The translations under genes were made by a program, and so were the position numbers. A DNA stretch of 48,847 nucleotides, taken from NCBI GenBank assembly GCA_945900455.1, contig CAMDJH010000008.1:1-48847 (forward strand), written 5' to 3'. The notes under the pieces were generated by a model. That model did not search any database. It was not told where the DNA came from and saw only the letters and a program-made list of their open reading frames with translations. Below are positions 1 through 7,468 of the stretch, one piece after another; the first letter of the stretch is position 1; each line of letters starts with the position of its first letter. The stretch comes from Akkermansia muciniphila (lineage in GTDB: Bacteria; Verrucomicrobiota; Verrucomicrobiia; Limisphaerales; UBA9464).

Positions 1-2340
1 CGTCTGACTCTGGTCGGATTGGGCTGGCTCGTCACTTGTTTCGGTCTGCTCGGCGCGCCAACGCACTTCGCGTCCGTGACGTTGGGCGATGGCGGACCGC
101 AAACCACGCTGAATCTGATTTGGTGCCCCGGGACTGCGCCACGTCATCCGGTCATTCTCATGCTCGGTGCGCTTGACGCGAATGCGCCGCCCTCGTGGAG
201 TACGAATCTGATCCAAGAAGGGTGGATGCTGGGTGCCTTCTCGGTCGCGTACCCACCGGATCAAGATCCCACACGCCGTCCGCAGTGGCTAGTCTTCGAC
301 GAACGCTTCGCGCACAGCTATCCGCTGGCGGCGTCGCGGGCGATTGAGGACTCTCGCCGCGTGGTGGATTATTTGCGGTCCCGACCCGATGTGAATCCTG
401 ACAAGCTGGGCTGGTTCGGCAGTTCCTCCACGGGCATTCCCGGTCTGGCAGTGGCGACGCGAGGGCCGCGTCTCGCCGCGGTGGTCGCATTCGTCAGCAC
501 TGGCGCGTATCGCGCCTGGCTTGAGACGTGGCAGCCCAACGGTCTCTGGACGGGTGGGACGAATGGCTGGTGGCCGGAGACGGAACAACTGCTCGCCAAT
601 GTGGACCCCATCCTGCGCGCCACGAACCTCTGGCCCACCGCCACGCTGTTGGTAAACGGCGGTGCCGATAAGGTGGTGGATATTCGTTCGACGCGCGCGT
701 TCGTCGAGGCGGCTCGGCCGGCCTTCACGCATGACCCGGCACGGCTGCGGCTCGTGAATTACGAGGGATTCGGCCACAATCTCCCGATCGACGTGGTCCG
801 CGACCACGCCGAACGCTGGTTCCGGCTTTACCTGCATCCGATGAACCCGCCTCCCGGACCGCCGCCGGAGGTCCGTTCGCTCGCCGAAGCAGCCCGGCAA
901 ACTCAGATCAATTCAACGCCACATGCCGCCGTGATGGGGGCGTCAAGTGGGTCGCGCCTCCGGAATCCGGTCGCCCTTGGTTTGCGACTAGAACTCCTCG
1001 TCGATGATCTCCTCATCGGGTCGCTCGACGGTTGCGCGCTCAAACTGCACGAACCGCGCGTGGCCAATGTTGCGCTGCGATTCGATGCGCCCTGGGAGGG
1101 CTCCTTCTGCGGGTACGTTACGATGCTCCGGGATGGCGCACGGTTCCGTTGCTATTACCGGGGCAGTCCCACCGCGGGTCGAGACGGTTCGGATACCGAG
1201 GTCACCTGCTACGCCGAAAGCCACGATGGGATTACATTCACCAAGCCGGCGCTCGGACTCTTCGAGGTTCACGGGACGCGCAGTAACAACGTCGTGCTGG
1301 CCGGGCAGGCACCGTTTTCGCACAACTTCGCGCCGTTCCTGGATGCGCGCCCGGGCGTGTCGGCGGACGAACGTTTCAAGGCTCTGGCCGGGACTTCCGA
1401 CAGCGGACTCCATGGCTTCGTCTCCGGTGATGGCGTGCGTTGGCGGCGCTGGCGCGAGTCCGCACTGATCAAAACGGGGGCATTCGACTCGCAGAACGTC
1501 GCCTTTTGGTCCCCAAGCGAGTCGTGCTACGTCCTTTACTTCCGCACCTGGACCGGCGGCGACTATCGTGGATTCCGTACCATTAGCCGCGCCACTTCGA
1601 CCAATTTCGCCCACTGGTCCGCACCGGTCGAGATGAGCTTCGGCGACACGCCGCCCGAACATCTTTACACGAGCCAGACGCATCCTTATTTCCGCGCGCC
1701 GCACCTCTATATTGCGACGCCGATGCGTTTTCTCCCCGGTCGCAAGGTTCTCACGGAGGATCAGGCGCGAACGCTTGGTGTGGATCCCGGATATGCCAGC
1801 GATGTGGCGGAATCGGTTTTCATGACCACGCGAGGTGGGAGCCGCTATTCGCGAACATTTATGGAGGGGTTTATTCGTCCCGGCTCCGATCTAGGCAACT
1901 GGGCCTCGCGCGCTGGATTGACCGCGCTGGGGGTCCTACCTACGGGACCGGCTGAAATGTCGATCTACAAACAGGCCCATTATGCGCAGCCGAGCGGTCA
2001 CCTCGATCGTTATACGTTGCGGACAGATGGCTTTGCCTCGATGCACGCGCCATTTTCGGGCGGTGAATGGGTTACTCAGACGTTGACGTACTCCGGTCGC
2101 GAATTCGTCATCAACTTCAGCACTGGCGCTGCGGGCGGCTTGCGAGTCGAACTTCAAGGAGCAGCGGGCGAGCCACTTCCCGGCTTCACTCTCGCGGATG
2201 CGGTGGAACAAGTTGGTGACGAGTTGGATCGCGTGGTGACGTGGAAGGGCGGCCGCGACGTCAGCCGCTGGGCCGGCCAACCTGTGCGGCTGCGATTTGC
2301 GATGAAGGACGCCGACCTCTATTCGTTGCGCTTTCGCTAG
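1..2340 (+). CDS. Secreted alpha/beta hydrolase (BAAT-like) fused to GH32/sialidase-like propeller, 5' partial
   Basis: The reading frame is open to the first base of the window, and the first in-window codons are hydrophobic like a signal peptide, so the true start is probably upstream; the first possible start in the window is a TTG at 19. Counting from that TTG, residues 40-285 look like an alpha/beta hydrolase of the acyl-CoA thioesterase/BAAT C-terminal or dienelactone hydrolase type. It has a nucleophile elbow GWFGSSSTG (131-139, Ser136 likely), an Asp in VNGGADKVVD and a His in GFGHNLP, which form a plausible Ser-Asp-His triad. From about residue 325 to the end the protein resembles the five-bladed GH32/GH43-like propellers common in Planctomycetes and Verrucomicrobia, with a LLVDDLLI opening and repeated Asp/Trp-rich strands. 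An exported esterase plus glycan-active domain is inferred. The substrate is unknown. Confidence 0.7.
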   Translation, partial: RLTLVGLGWLVTCFGLLGAPTHFASVTLGDGGPQTTLNLIWCPGTAPRHPVILMLGALDANAPPSWSTNLIQEGWMLGAFSVAYPPDQDPTRRPQWLVFDERFAHSYPLAASRAIEDSRRVVDYLRSRPDVNPDKLGWFGSSSTGIPGLAVATRGPRLAAVVAFVSTGAYRAWLETWQPNGLWTGGTNGWWPETEQLLANVDPILRATNLWPTATLLVNGGADKVVDIRSTRAFVEAARPAFTHDPARLRLVNYEGFGHNLPIDVVRDHAERWFRLYLHPMNPPPGPPPEVRSLAEAARQTQINSTPHAAVMGASSGSRLRNPVALGLRLELLVDDLLIGSLDGCALKLHEPRVANVALRFDAPWEGSFCGYVTMLRDGARFRCYYRGSPTAGRDGSDTEVTCYAESHDGITFTKPALGLFEVHGTRSNNVVLAGQAPFSHNFAPFLDARPGVSADERFKALAGTSDSGLHGFVSGDGVRWRRWRESALIKTGAFDSQNVAFWSPSESCYVLYFRTWTGGDYRGFRTISRATSTNFAHWSAPVEMSFGDTPPEHLYTSQTHPYFRAPHLYIATPMRFLPGRKVLTEDQARTLGVDPGYASDVAESVFMTTRGGSRYSRTFMEGFIRPGSDLGNWASRAGLTALGVLPTGPAEMSIYKQAHYAQPSGHLDRYTLRTDGFASMHAPFSGGEWVTQTLTYSGREFVINFSTGAAGGLRVELQGAAGEPLPGFTLADAVEQVGDELDRVVTWKGGRDVSRWAGQPVRLRFAMKDADLYSLRFR

Positions 2341-2424
2341 GAAAAACAACTTGGCCGAGCTTGGTGGGCCGAACGAACCAACTTTTATGGCATCAGGATT
2401 GATCAAGGAGGCAGACGAGAATTC

Positions 2425-2523
2425 ATGAGAAACGGGTTGCAGATTTACGGCGGCAGCTGCTGCTTTGACAGCCAGGACGAATCACGGGATAGTCCTGTCC
2501 GTCATCGACTCATTTTCCTATGA
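2425..2523 (+). CDS. Possible 32-residue leader ORF coupled to the pseudopilin
   Basis: An AAGGAGG Shine-Dalgarno at 2405-2411 precedes an ATG at 2425 by 13 nt. It opens a 32-codon frame whose TGA stop (2521-2523) overlaps the pseudopilin ATG (2520-2522) as ATGA. That overlap is typical of translational coupling. The peptide has no recognisable motif. The spacing is longer than ideal, so it may not be translated, but it is the best ribosome-binding site near the pseudopilin, which has none directly in front of its own ATG. Confidence 0.3.
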   Translation: MRNGLQIYGGSCCFDSQDESRDSPVRHRLIFL

Positions 2524-3380
2524 AGATTAGATTTTCTGCCGATACCGGTTCGACGGGGCGGGCGGGCGCGCTCATTGTCGGATTCACATTGATTGAACTT
2601 CTTGTGGTGATCGCCATCATCGCAATTCTCGCGGGGATGCTGTTGCCCGCTCTCAGCAAGTCCAAGACCAAGGCGCAGGGCATCAAGTGCATGAGCAATT
2701 TGAAGCAACTGCAACTCGCTCACATTTTGTATCCCGATGATAACAATGATCGAATCACCGCGCCGGGAAATAGTCGGGATGAGCCTTACCAGTGGGTGGG
2801 AGGCTGGCTTGGATGGCCGGGTGCATTTCCGAACGACAACACCAACACGCTGATGATCAGTGATCCGAAGAACTCGAAGTTCGCACCGTACTTGCAAACC
2901 GTTCAAGTGTATATGTGCCCGGCGGATTACAGCCGAATCACTTTGGGAGGAAAGAAATACCAGCGAGTTCGAAGCATGGGCATGAGCCAGGCAATGGGTG
3001 GGCCCGGCGGATGGCTGCCCCCCGTAGGCACCAAGAAAAAGTACAAAAGCTTTTACAAAACCGCTGATTTTGCCGCAGCTGGGGCATCCGGATTGTACGT
3101 AATGCTGGACGAGCATCCGGATAGCATCAACGCCGGTGGATACGCGAACACGATGGTGGAAAATCCGGCTCAGGCCCGGATTGTTGATTATCCCGCCAGT
3201 TATCATAATGGCGCTTGTGGAATCTCTTTCGCGGACGGGCACGCGGAAATCCGGAAGTGGGTCGATCCTCGAACGCGACCGCCAGTGAAATACTACGAGA
3301 TGCCTCTCAATGTCGAATCACGCAACAACCAGGACATGATCTGGCTGTCGGATCGAACAACGGTTGCAACCTCGAATTAA
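2520..3380 (+). CDS. Type II secretion-like pseudopilin, H-X9-DG class
   Basis: This 286-residue protein has a short positively charged leader, then [20 protein letters not shown] at about residues 22-42, the classic prepilin peptidase cleavage/N-methylation motif and hydrophobic alpha-helix. The [17 protein letters not shown] stretch after it is characteristic of Verrucomicrobia and Lentisphaerae pseudopilins. Near the C terminus, His followed nine residues later by Asp-Gly (in [15 protein letters not shown]) is the H-X9-DG signature. Family members are exported, processed at the Gly-Phe bond and held in the inner membrane or assembled into short fibres. They are multiplied in this phylum and their individual cargo or partner is usually unknown. 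The next plus-strand gene is a GspE/PilB-type ATPase, but 405 bases separate them, so a functional link is only an inference. Confidence 0.9.
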   Translation: MKIRFSADTGSTGRAGALIVGFTLIELLVVIAIIAILAGMLLPALSKSKTKAQGIKCMSNLKQLQLAHILYPDDNNDRITAPGNSRDEPYQWVGGWLGWPGAFPNDNTNTLMISDPKNSKFAPYLQTVQVYMCPADYSRITLGGKKYQRVRSMGMSQAMGGPGGWLPPVGTKKKYKSFYKTADFAAAGASGLYVMLDEHPDSINAGGYANTMVENPAQARIVDYPASYHNGACGISFADGHAEIRKWVDPRTRPPVKYYEMPLNVESRNNQDMIWLSDRTTVATSN

Positions 3381-3785
3381 TAAAGAGCTGCGCCATGTTT
3401 CAGGATGTCACTGAGTTCTTGGTGGGTCGCTCTGTCGATAAGTCCGTCAGGTTTTGAACCTGTATGAGGCCATTCGAGCCTGCTTCGAAATTCGACACGA
3501 CGCGATTGTGGCGTTGTCGTCGCAGCCGGATCATTGCAACCTGACCAACATTACTCCCTGCCCGCCCGAGGATCTGCCGCCGGAGGTGCTTCGTATCCAA
3601 GCGACTCGACAACCAGTGGATTGTGCGGACGGATCGGTGAACATCGGTTGTCAATTCAATACCGGATGAGGCATTGACTGGTCAAATCAGAGAGTGGACA
3701 ATTCCAACAAGACCGCTCGCTTCGTCAAGAATCGAGCCGATGTAACCGCGAAACGTTATAGCAATATATTACCAATCAACAGCTT
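3381..3785. other. Intergenic stretch without a supported gene
   Basis: No frame here resembles a known protein. A 71-codon frame from a TTG at 3454 (plus) and an 84-codon frame on the minus strand (3400-3654) overlap each other, and neither has a good start or ribosome site. A small perfect hairpin (CAGGTT, loop TTG, AACCTG) lies at 3448-3462. The last 40 bases before the ATPase gene are AT-rich, with TATA-like hexamers around 3757-3772 that could be a -10 element. No convincing -35 was found. Confidence 0.4.
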
Positions 3786-5750
3786 ATGCCAGACCAGGCC
3801 GTAATTCCCGAATTGCTCAGTCACATCGACATTTTTTCCAGCTTGGAGGCGAAGGACCTGAAAGCGGTCGCAGACATCGCCGAAGTGCAGAGCTACAAAG
3901 CGGGCAAAATCGTCTTCCGCCAGGGGGACGCCAGCGAGAACTTCTGGGTGGTCGTATCGGGCGTGTTCCAAGCTTATATTTGGGACGAGCTCTTCAAGAT
4001 CGAACGTCGTCTGTCCACGCTGAAACCCGGCGGCGTCTTCGGCGAAATGGGTGTACTGACCGAGGAGAAACGCTCGGCGTTCGTTCGTGCGGATCAGGAT
4101 GGGGAGGTGTTACGGTTCAGCAAAGCGGCCTTTTTCCAGATGGTGGAAAAACACCCGGGAATCGGGTTGGGCTTGGCCCGCACCCTGGCACATCGACTCA
4201 ACGCAGCCGGCAAGGCAGGCGGGCTCAAGTTGGAACATTTGGCGGGCTACAAATTGACCAAAGAAATCATCCAATTACTGCCACTCCCGGTCATCCTTCG
4301 TCACCGCGTTTTGCCGGTGGCCCAGTCCGATCGCCAGATTACCGTTGCGTTGGTTGATCCGACGGACTCGGTTGCCCGAAACACGGTGATGGAATTCCTC
4401 GGGAAATTCCAGGTGAACTGGATTTGCATTTTGCAGCCCGACTTTGAAAAGTTTCGCGACCAACAACTTTTCGACCTCGTTGCGCCTTCGGCAAAAACCG
4501 AAGTCGTCCGTTCCGCGGAAATCACTTATCTGGCCGTCAACACCACCGCTAGCGCTGAGGCGAACTCGGAGGCGGCGAGGACGTTGGATAAGATGCTCCT
4601 TGCCGCGATTGATTCCGGAGCGAGCGACCTTCACTTTGAGCCTGGCCGCGGCGGCGTCGCCGTGCGGGGCCGGATCGACGGACATCTGATCGAACTGGTG
4701 CCGGCCATCACGCTGAACGCGTATCGTCCGATCGTCTCGCGCATCAAAGTGCTCTCCGATCTGGATATCACAGAGACCCGCATGCCACAAGAGTCTGTGC
4801 TGCGCGTGCGTTATGGCGACCGCAATGTCGATCTTCGCATTTCGGCAGTCCCGACGCCCAATGGAGAATCGATCGCCTTCCGTCTCTTCGATCCGGTGCA
4901 ACGAAGACTGGACTTGAATCACCTGCTCGTATCGGAGCCCATCGCGGAAATGGTGAGGGGTCTATTTTTTCTCCCGATGGGTCTCGTTCTGGTCACGGGC
5001 CCCACCGGGTCGGGGAAAACCACCACGCTTTATTCCGGCATTCAAGCTCGCCAGAGGCACAGTCCGACCAATAAAGTGGTCACGGCGGAAGATCCCATCG
5101 AGTATGAATTGGCGGGGACGACACAGGTGCAGATCCAACCCGAAATCGGCCTGACCTATGAGAAGGTTTTGCACAGCCTGCTGCGCCAGGATCCCAACAT
5201 CATTCTCATCGGTGAGCTCCGCGACGAGTCCTCGATGGCGATCGCAGTGGAAGCAGCGCTGACCGGGCACCTCGTTCTTTCCACCCTTCACACCAACAGC
5301 GCCTTTGAATCGATCATGCGGATTCGGTTGCGGGGCATCGAACCGTATGCCATTGCCGCCGCGATCCGCGGTGTCATCAGCCAGCGGCTGGTGTCGCGCC
5401 TGTGTAGTGCGTGCGCGGAGGAAACGTCGGCGGACGCAGCACTCTTGGCGAAGTTGCGCGCCGGCGGTCTGGTTGGGGCGGAAGAGTCTCCCAAAGTGTG
5501 GAAAGCGCCCGGTTGTACTCATTGTCGAATGACGGGTAGAAGGGGACGAGTCGGTCTCTACGAAGTGCTGTACATTACCGACCCATTGCGTGACGCCATC
5601 GAACGACAAGCGACGTTGAAGGAAATGCAGGAGGCCGCGCCTCCCTCCAGTTTCGTCTCGATGAAACGCTACGCCCGAATCGTAATGGAAAAAGGATTAG
5701 CCGCCCCGGAAGACTTGGCCGCTCTTTTTCCCGCCGTTCTCACTGCTTAG
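3786..5750 (+). CDS. Cyclic-nucleotide-binding domain fused to GspE/PilB-type secretion ATPase
   Basis: This 654-residue protein has three parts. Residues 10-140 form a cNMP-binding/CRP-like beta-roll, with the phosphate-binding-cassette-like segment FGEMGVLTEEKRSAF (85-99, Arg96 retained). Residues 145-235 resemble the GspE N-terminal (MshEN) domain. Residues 260-640 are the hexameric motor, with Walker A GPTGSGKT (405-412), an Asp-box region around SDLHFEP, Walker B-like IILIGELRD (472-480), a His box LSTLHTN (498-504) and a zinc finger C540-x2-C543 ... C577-x2-C580. Such ATPases power pseudopilus or type IV pilus assembly from the cytoplasmic face of the inner membrane. The N-terminal fusion implies that a cyclic nucleotide could gate the motor. 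No GspF, GspD or PilT gene is next to it; only a pseudopilin lies upstream. The start is the ATG at 3786. Confidence 0.93.
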   Translation: MPDQAVIPELLSHIDIFSSLEAKDLKAVADIAEVQSYKAGKIVFRQGDASENFWVVVSGVFQAYIWDELFKIERRLSTLKPGGVFGEMGVLTEEKRSAFVRADQDGEVLRFSKAAFFQMVEKHPGIGLGLARTLAHRLNAAGKAGGLKLEHLAGYKLTKEIIQLLPLPVILRHRVLPVAQSDRQITVALVDPTDSVARNTVMEFLGKFQVNWICILQPDFEKFRDQQLFDLVAPSAKTEVVRSAEITYLAVNTTASAEANSEAARTLDKMLLAAIDSGASDLHFEPGRGGVAVRGRIDGHLIELVPAITLNAYRPIVSRIKVLSDLDITETRMPQESVLRVRYGDRNVDLRISAVPTPNGESIAFRLFDPVQRRLDLNHLLVSEPIAEMVRGLFFLPMGLVLVTGPTGSGKTTTLYSGIQARQRHSPTNKVVTAEDPIEYELAGTTQVQIQPEIGLTYEKVLHSLLRQDPNIILIGELRDESSMAIAVEAALTGHLVLSTLHTNSAFESIMRIRLRGIEPYAIAAAIRGVISQRLVSRLCSACAEETSADAALLAKLRAGGLVGAEESPKVWKAPGCTHCRMTGRRGRVGLYEVLYITDPLRDAIERQATLKEMQEAAPPSSFVSMKRYARIVMEKGLAAPEDLAALFPAVLTA

Positions 5751-5911
5751 AGACTACCGTTCGCTTCCATGTCATTCCCAGATCTCGGGCAAGCCGGGTT
5801 TTGACCAAGCCGGAGCGGGGCGCGTTAAGCAAGACGACCCACTTGGTCTTGTCCGACGGACGGAAAAGCCGGACAAATCCGGGGAAAGATGGGGAGGGGT
5901 GGCGCCGTGGC
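5751..5911. other. Convergent intergenic gap with a weak hairpin
   Basis: The gap separates the plus-strand ATPase from the minus-strand DUF1501 gene. TTGTCCG at 5849-5855 and CGGACAA at 5870-5876 can pair as a 7-bp stem with a 14-base loop. No T tract follows on either strand, so a terminator role is only possible. Confidence 0.2.
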
Positions 5912-7387
5912 TCACGCCAGCAGCTTCTTCACGACTTCGCCGGAAACGTCCGTGAGACGGAAGTCTCGGCCTTGGAATCGGAACGTCAGCTTTTCGTGGT
6001 CGATACCGAGGCAATGCAGGACAGTGGCCTGGAAATCGGTCACGGTCACCGGATCTTCCACCGCGTTGTAGCCGAGTTCGTCCGTTGCGCCGAGGGTAAT
6101 GCCCGGCTTGATTCCGCCACCGGCCATCCAGGTGGTGAACGATTTCATATGATGGTCACGGCCGTAGTTACCGTTTGCCATCTCACCCTGGTTCATCGGG
6201 GTACGACCGAACTCACCACCCCAGATCACGAGTGTGTCATCGAGCAGGCCACGTTGTTTCAGGTCGCGAATGAGAGCAGCAGACGGGCGATCGACATTTT
6301 GGCAGGTCTTCGCAATTTCGGTGGGCAGATTCCCGTGGTGATCCCAGCCGCGATGATAGATCTGAACGAAGCGCACACCCCGTTCGACGAGGCGCCGGGC
6401 GAGCAGACAGTTATTGGCGAATGAGGATTTGCCCGGTTCGGCACCGTAGGATTCGAGGACGTCCTTGGATTCCTTCTTCAAATCCATCAACTCCGGCACA
6501 CTGGTCTGCATCCGGTAGGCCAACTCATACGATTGAATGCGTGTGTTAATCTCAGGATCGCCCACGGCCTCGAAGTTCAACTGATTCAGATCGCGCACCC
6601 CGTCCAGGAGGCGCCGTCGGACCTTGTCGTCGATGCCTTTCGGGTTCGACACGAAAAGAATCGGCTCGCCCTGGGAACGAAACTCAACGCCCTGATGGTT
6701 ACTCGGCAGAAATCCGCTGCCCCAATAGCGCGAAAGCAATGGCTGGTCCTGACCAAAGCCTGAAGTCAGCACCACAAACGCTGGCAATTGATCATTCTCG
6801 CTCCCCAAGCCATAGGAAAGCCACGAGCCGATGGCCGGACGTCCGGCTTGAGTGGTGCCCGTTTGCATCATCGTGACACCGGGATCGTGATTGATGGCTT
6901 CGGTGTGGAGGGAGCGAATGAGTGCGATTTCGTCGGCCACTCCCGCGATGTGCGGAAGTAGTTCTGAGATCTCGGCGCCCGATTTGCCGTGGCGGGCGAA
7001 TTTAAATTTCGTGCCGACGCAGGTGAGCTTGAGGCCGGCGAGTTGGGCGATGCGCTGGCCTTTGGTATAGCTCTCCGGCATCGGTTTGCCGTTCAGCTCG
7101 ATCAGCTTCGGCTTATAGTCGTAGAGATCCAATTGCGAAGGCGCGCCGGACTGGAAGAGGTAGATCACCCGCTTCGCTCGTGGGGCGAACTGCAACGAAC
7201 GGATGGCTGCACTGGACGGAAGACCGGAAGCCGTGCCAGTTGCTCCCGCCGGCTTGCTGGTTGCAAACAGATTTTGATTCATCAATGACGCCAGCGCGAC
7301 CGTACCGAGTCCGCGAGTGGTTCGGCCAAAGAAGTGGCGGCGTGTCATTGCCTGGAGATGCGCTCGGTAGAGATCGTCGTTGTGCAT
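5912..7387 (-). CDS. DUF1501 family exported protein (sulfatase-like fold), first copy
   Basis: This 491-residue DUF1501 protein has a twin-arginine signal, TRRHFFGRTTRGLG, starting at residue 15 after the short N-terminal extension typical of PVC-group members. The body shows family hallmarks: YLFQSGAPSQLDLYDYKP near residue 85, the IRSLHTEAINHDPGVTMMQTG region, RGVRFVQIYHRGWDHH, and GGEFGRTP (about residue 395) followed by GRDHH. The family is structurally related to alkaline phosphatase and sulfatases. Its members are encoded next to PSCyt1/PSD1 proteins in Planctomycetes and Verrucomicrobia, and their reaction is not established. Here it follows the PSD1 gene by 81 bases on the same strand. 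That gap contains a tandem repeat and no Shine-Dalgarno, only a pyrimidine-rich tract before the ATG. Confidence 0.93.
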   Translation of the reverse strand: MHNDDLYRAHLQAMTRRHFFGRTTRGLGTVALASLMNQNLFATSKPAGATGTASGLPSSAAIRSLQFAPRAKRVIYLFQSGAPSQLDLYDYKPKLIELNGKPMPESYTKGQRIAQLAGLKLTCVGTKFKFARHGKSGAEISELLPHIAGVADEIALIRSLHTEAINHDPGVTMMQTGTTQAGRPAIGSWLSYGLGSENDQLPAFVVLTSGFGQDQPLLSRYWGSGFLPSNHQGVEFRSQGEPILFVSNPKGIDDKVRRRLLDGVRDLNQLNFEAVGDPEINTRIQSYELAYRMQTSVPELMDLKKESKDVLESYGAEPGKSSFANNCLLARRLVERGVRFVQIYHRGWDHHGNLPTEIAKTCQNVDRPSAALIRDLKQRGLLDDTLVIWGGEFGRTPMNQGEMANGNYGRDHHMKSFTTWMAGGGIKPGITLGATDELGYNAVEDPVTVTDFQATVLHCLGIDHEKLTFRFQGRDFRLTDVSGEVVKKLLA

Positions 7388-7406
7388 AGAGGGGGAGGGG
7401 AGGGGG

Positions 7407-7462
7407 CAGTGATCAGTGGGCAGTAATCAGTGGGCAGTAATCAGTGGGCAGTAATCAGTGGG
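7407..7462. repeat. Four tandem copies of a 14-bp repeat
   Basis: The unit CAGTAATCAGTGGG is repeated four times head to tail (7407-7420, 7421-7434, 7435-7448, 7449-7462). Only the first copy differs, with GTGATC for GTAATC. The array sits between PSD1 and DUF1501, in the presumed intercistronic space. A G-rich run lies on its left and TAATTATC on its right. Confidence 0.95.
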
Positions 7463-7468
7463 TAATTA

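Noticed and set aside
988..1704. 238-codon minus-strand frame
   Set aside because: It lies inside the hydrolase/propeller gene in the opposite strand and has no recognisable motif.
3454..3669. 71-codon plus-strand frame and an overlapping 84-codon minus-strand frame (3400-3654)
   Set aside because: Both lack a good start and resemble nothing; they are reported only as an empty intergenic stretch.
5849..5876. Possible bidirectional terminator between convergent genes
   Set aside because: The stem is only 7 bp with a 14-base loop and no T run on either side.
5801..6424. 207-codon plus-strand frame
   Set aside because: It is antisense to the DUF1501 gene, whose C-terminal family motifs support the minus strand.
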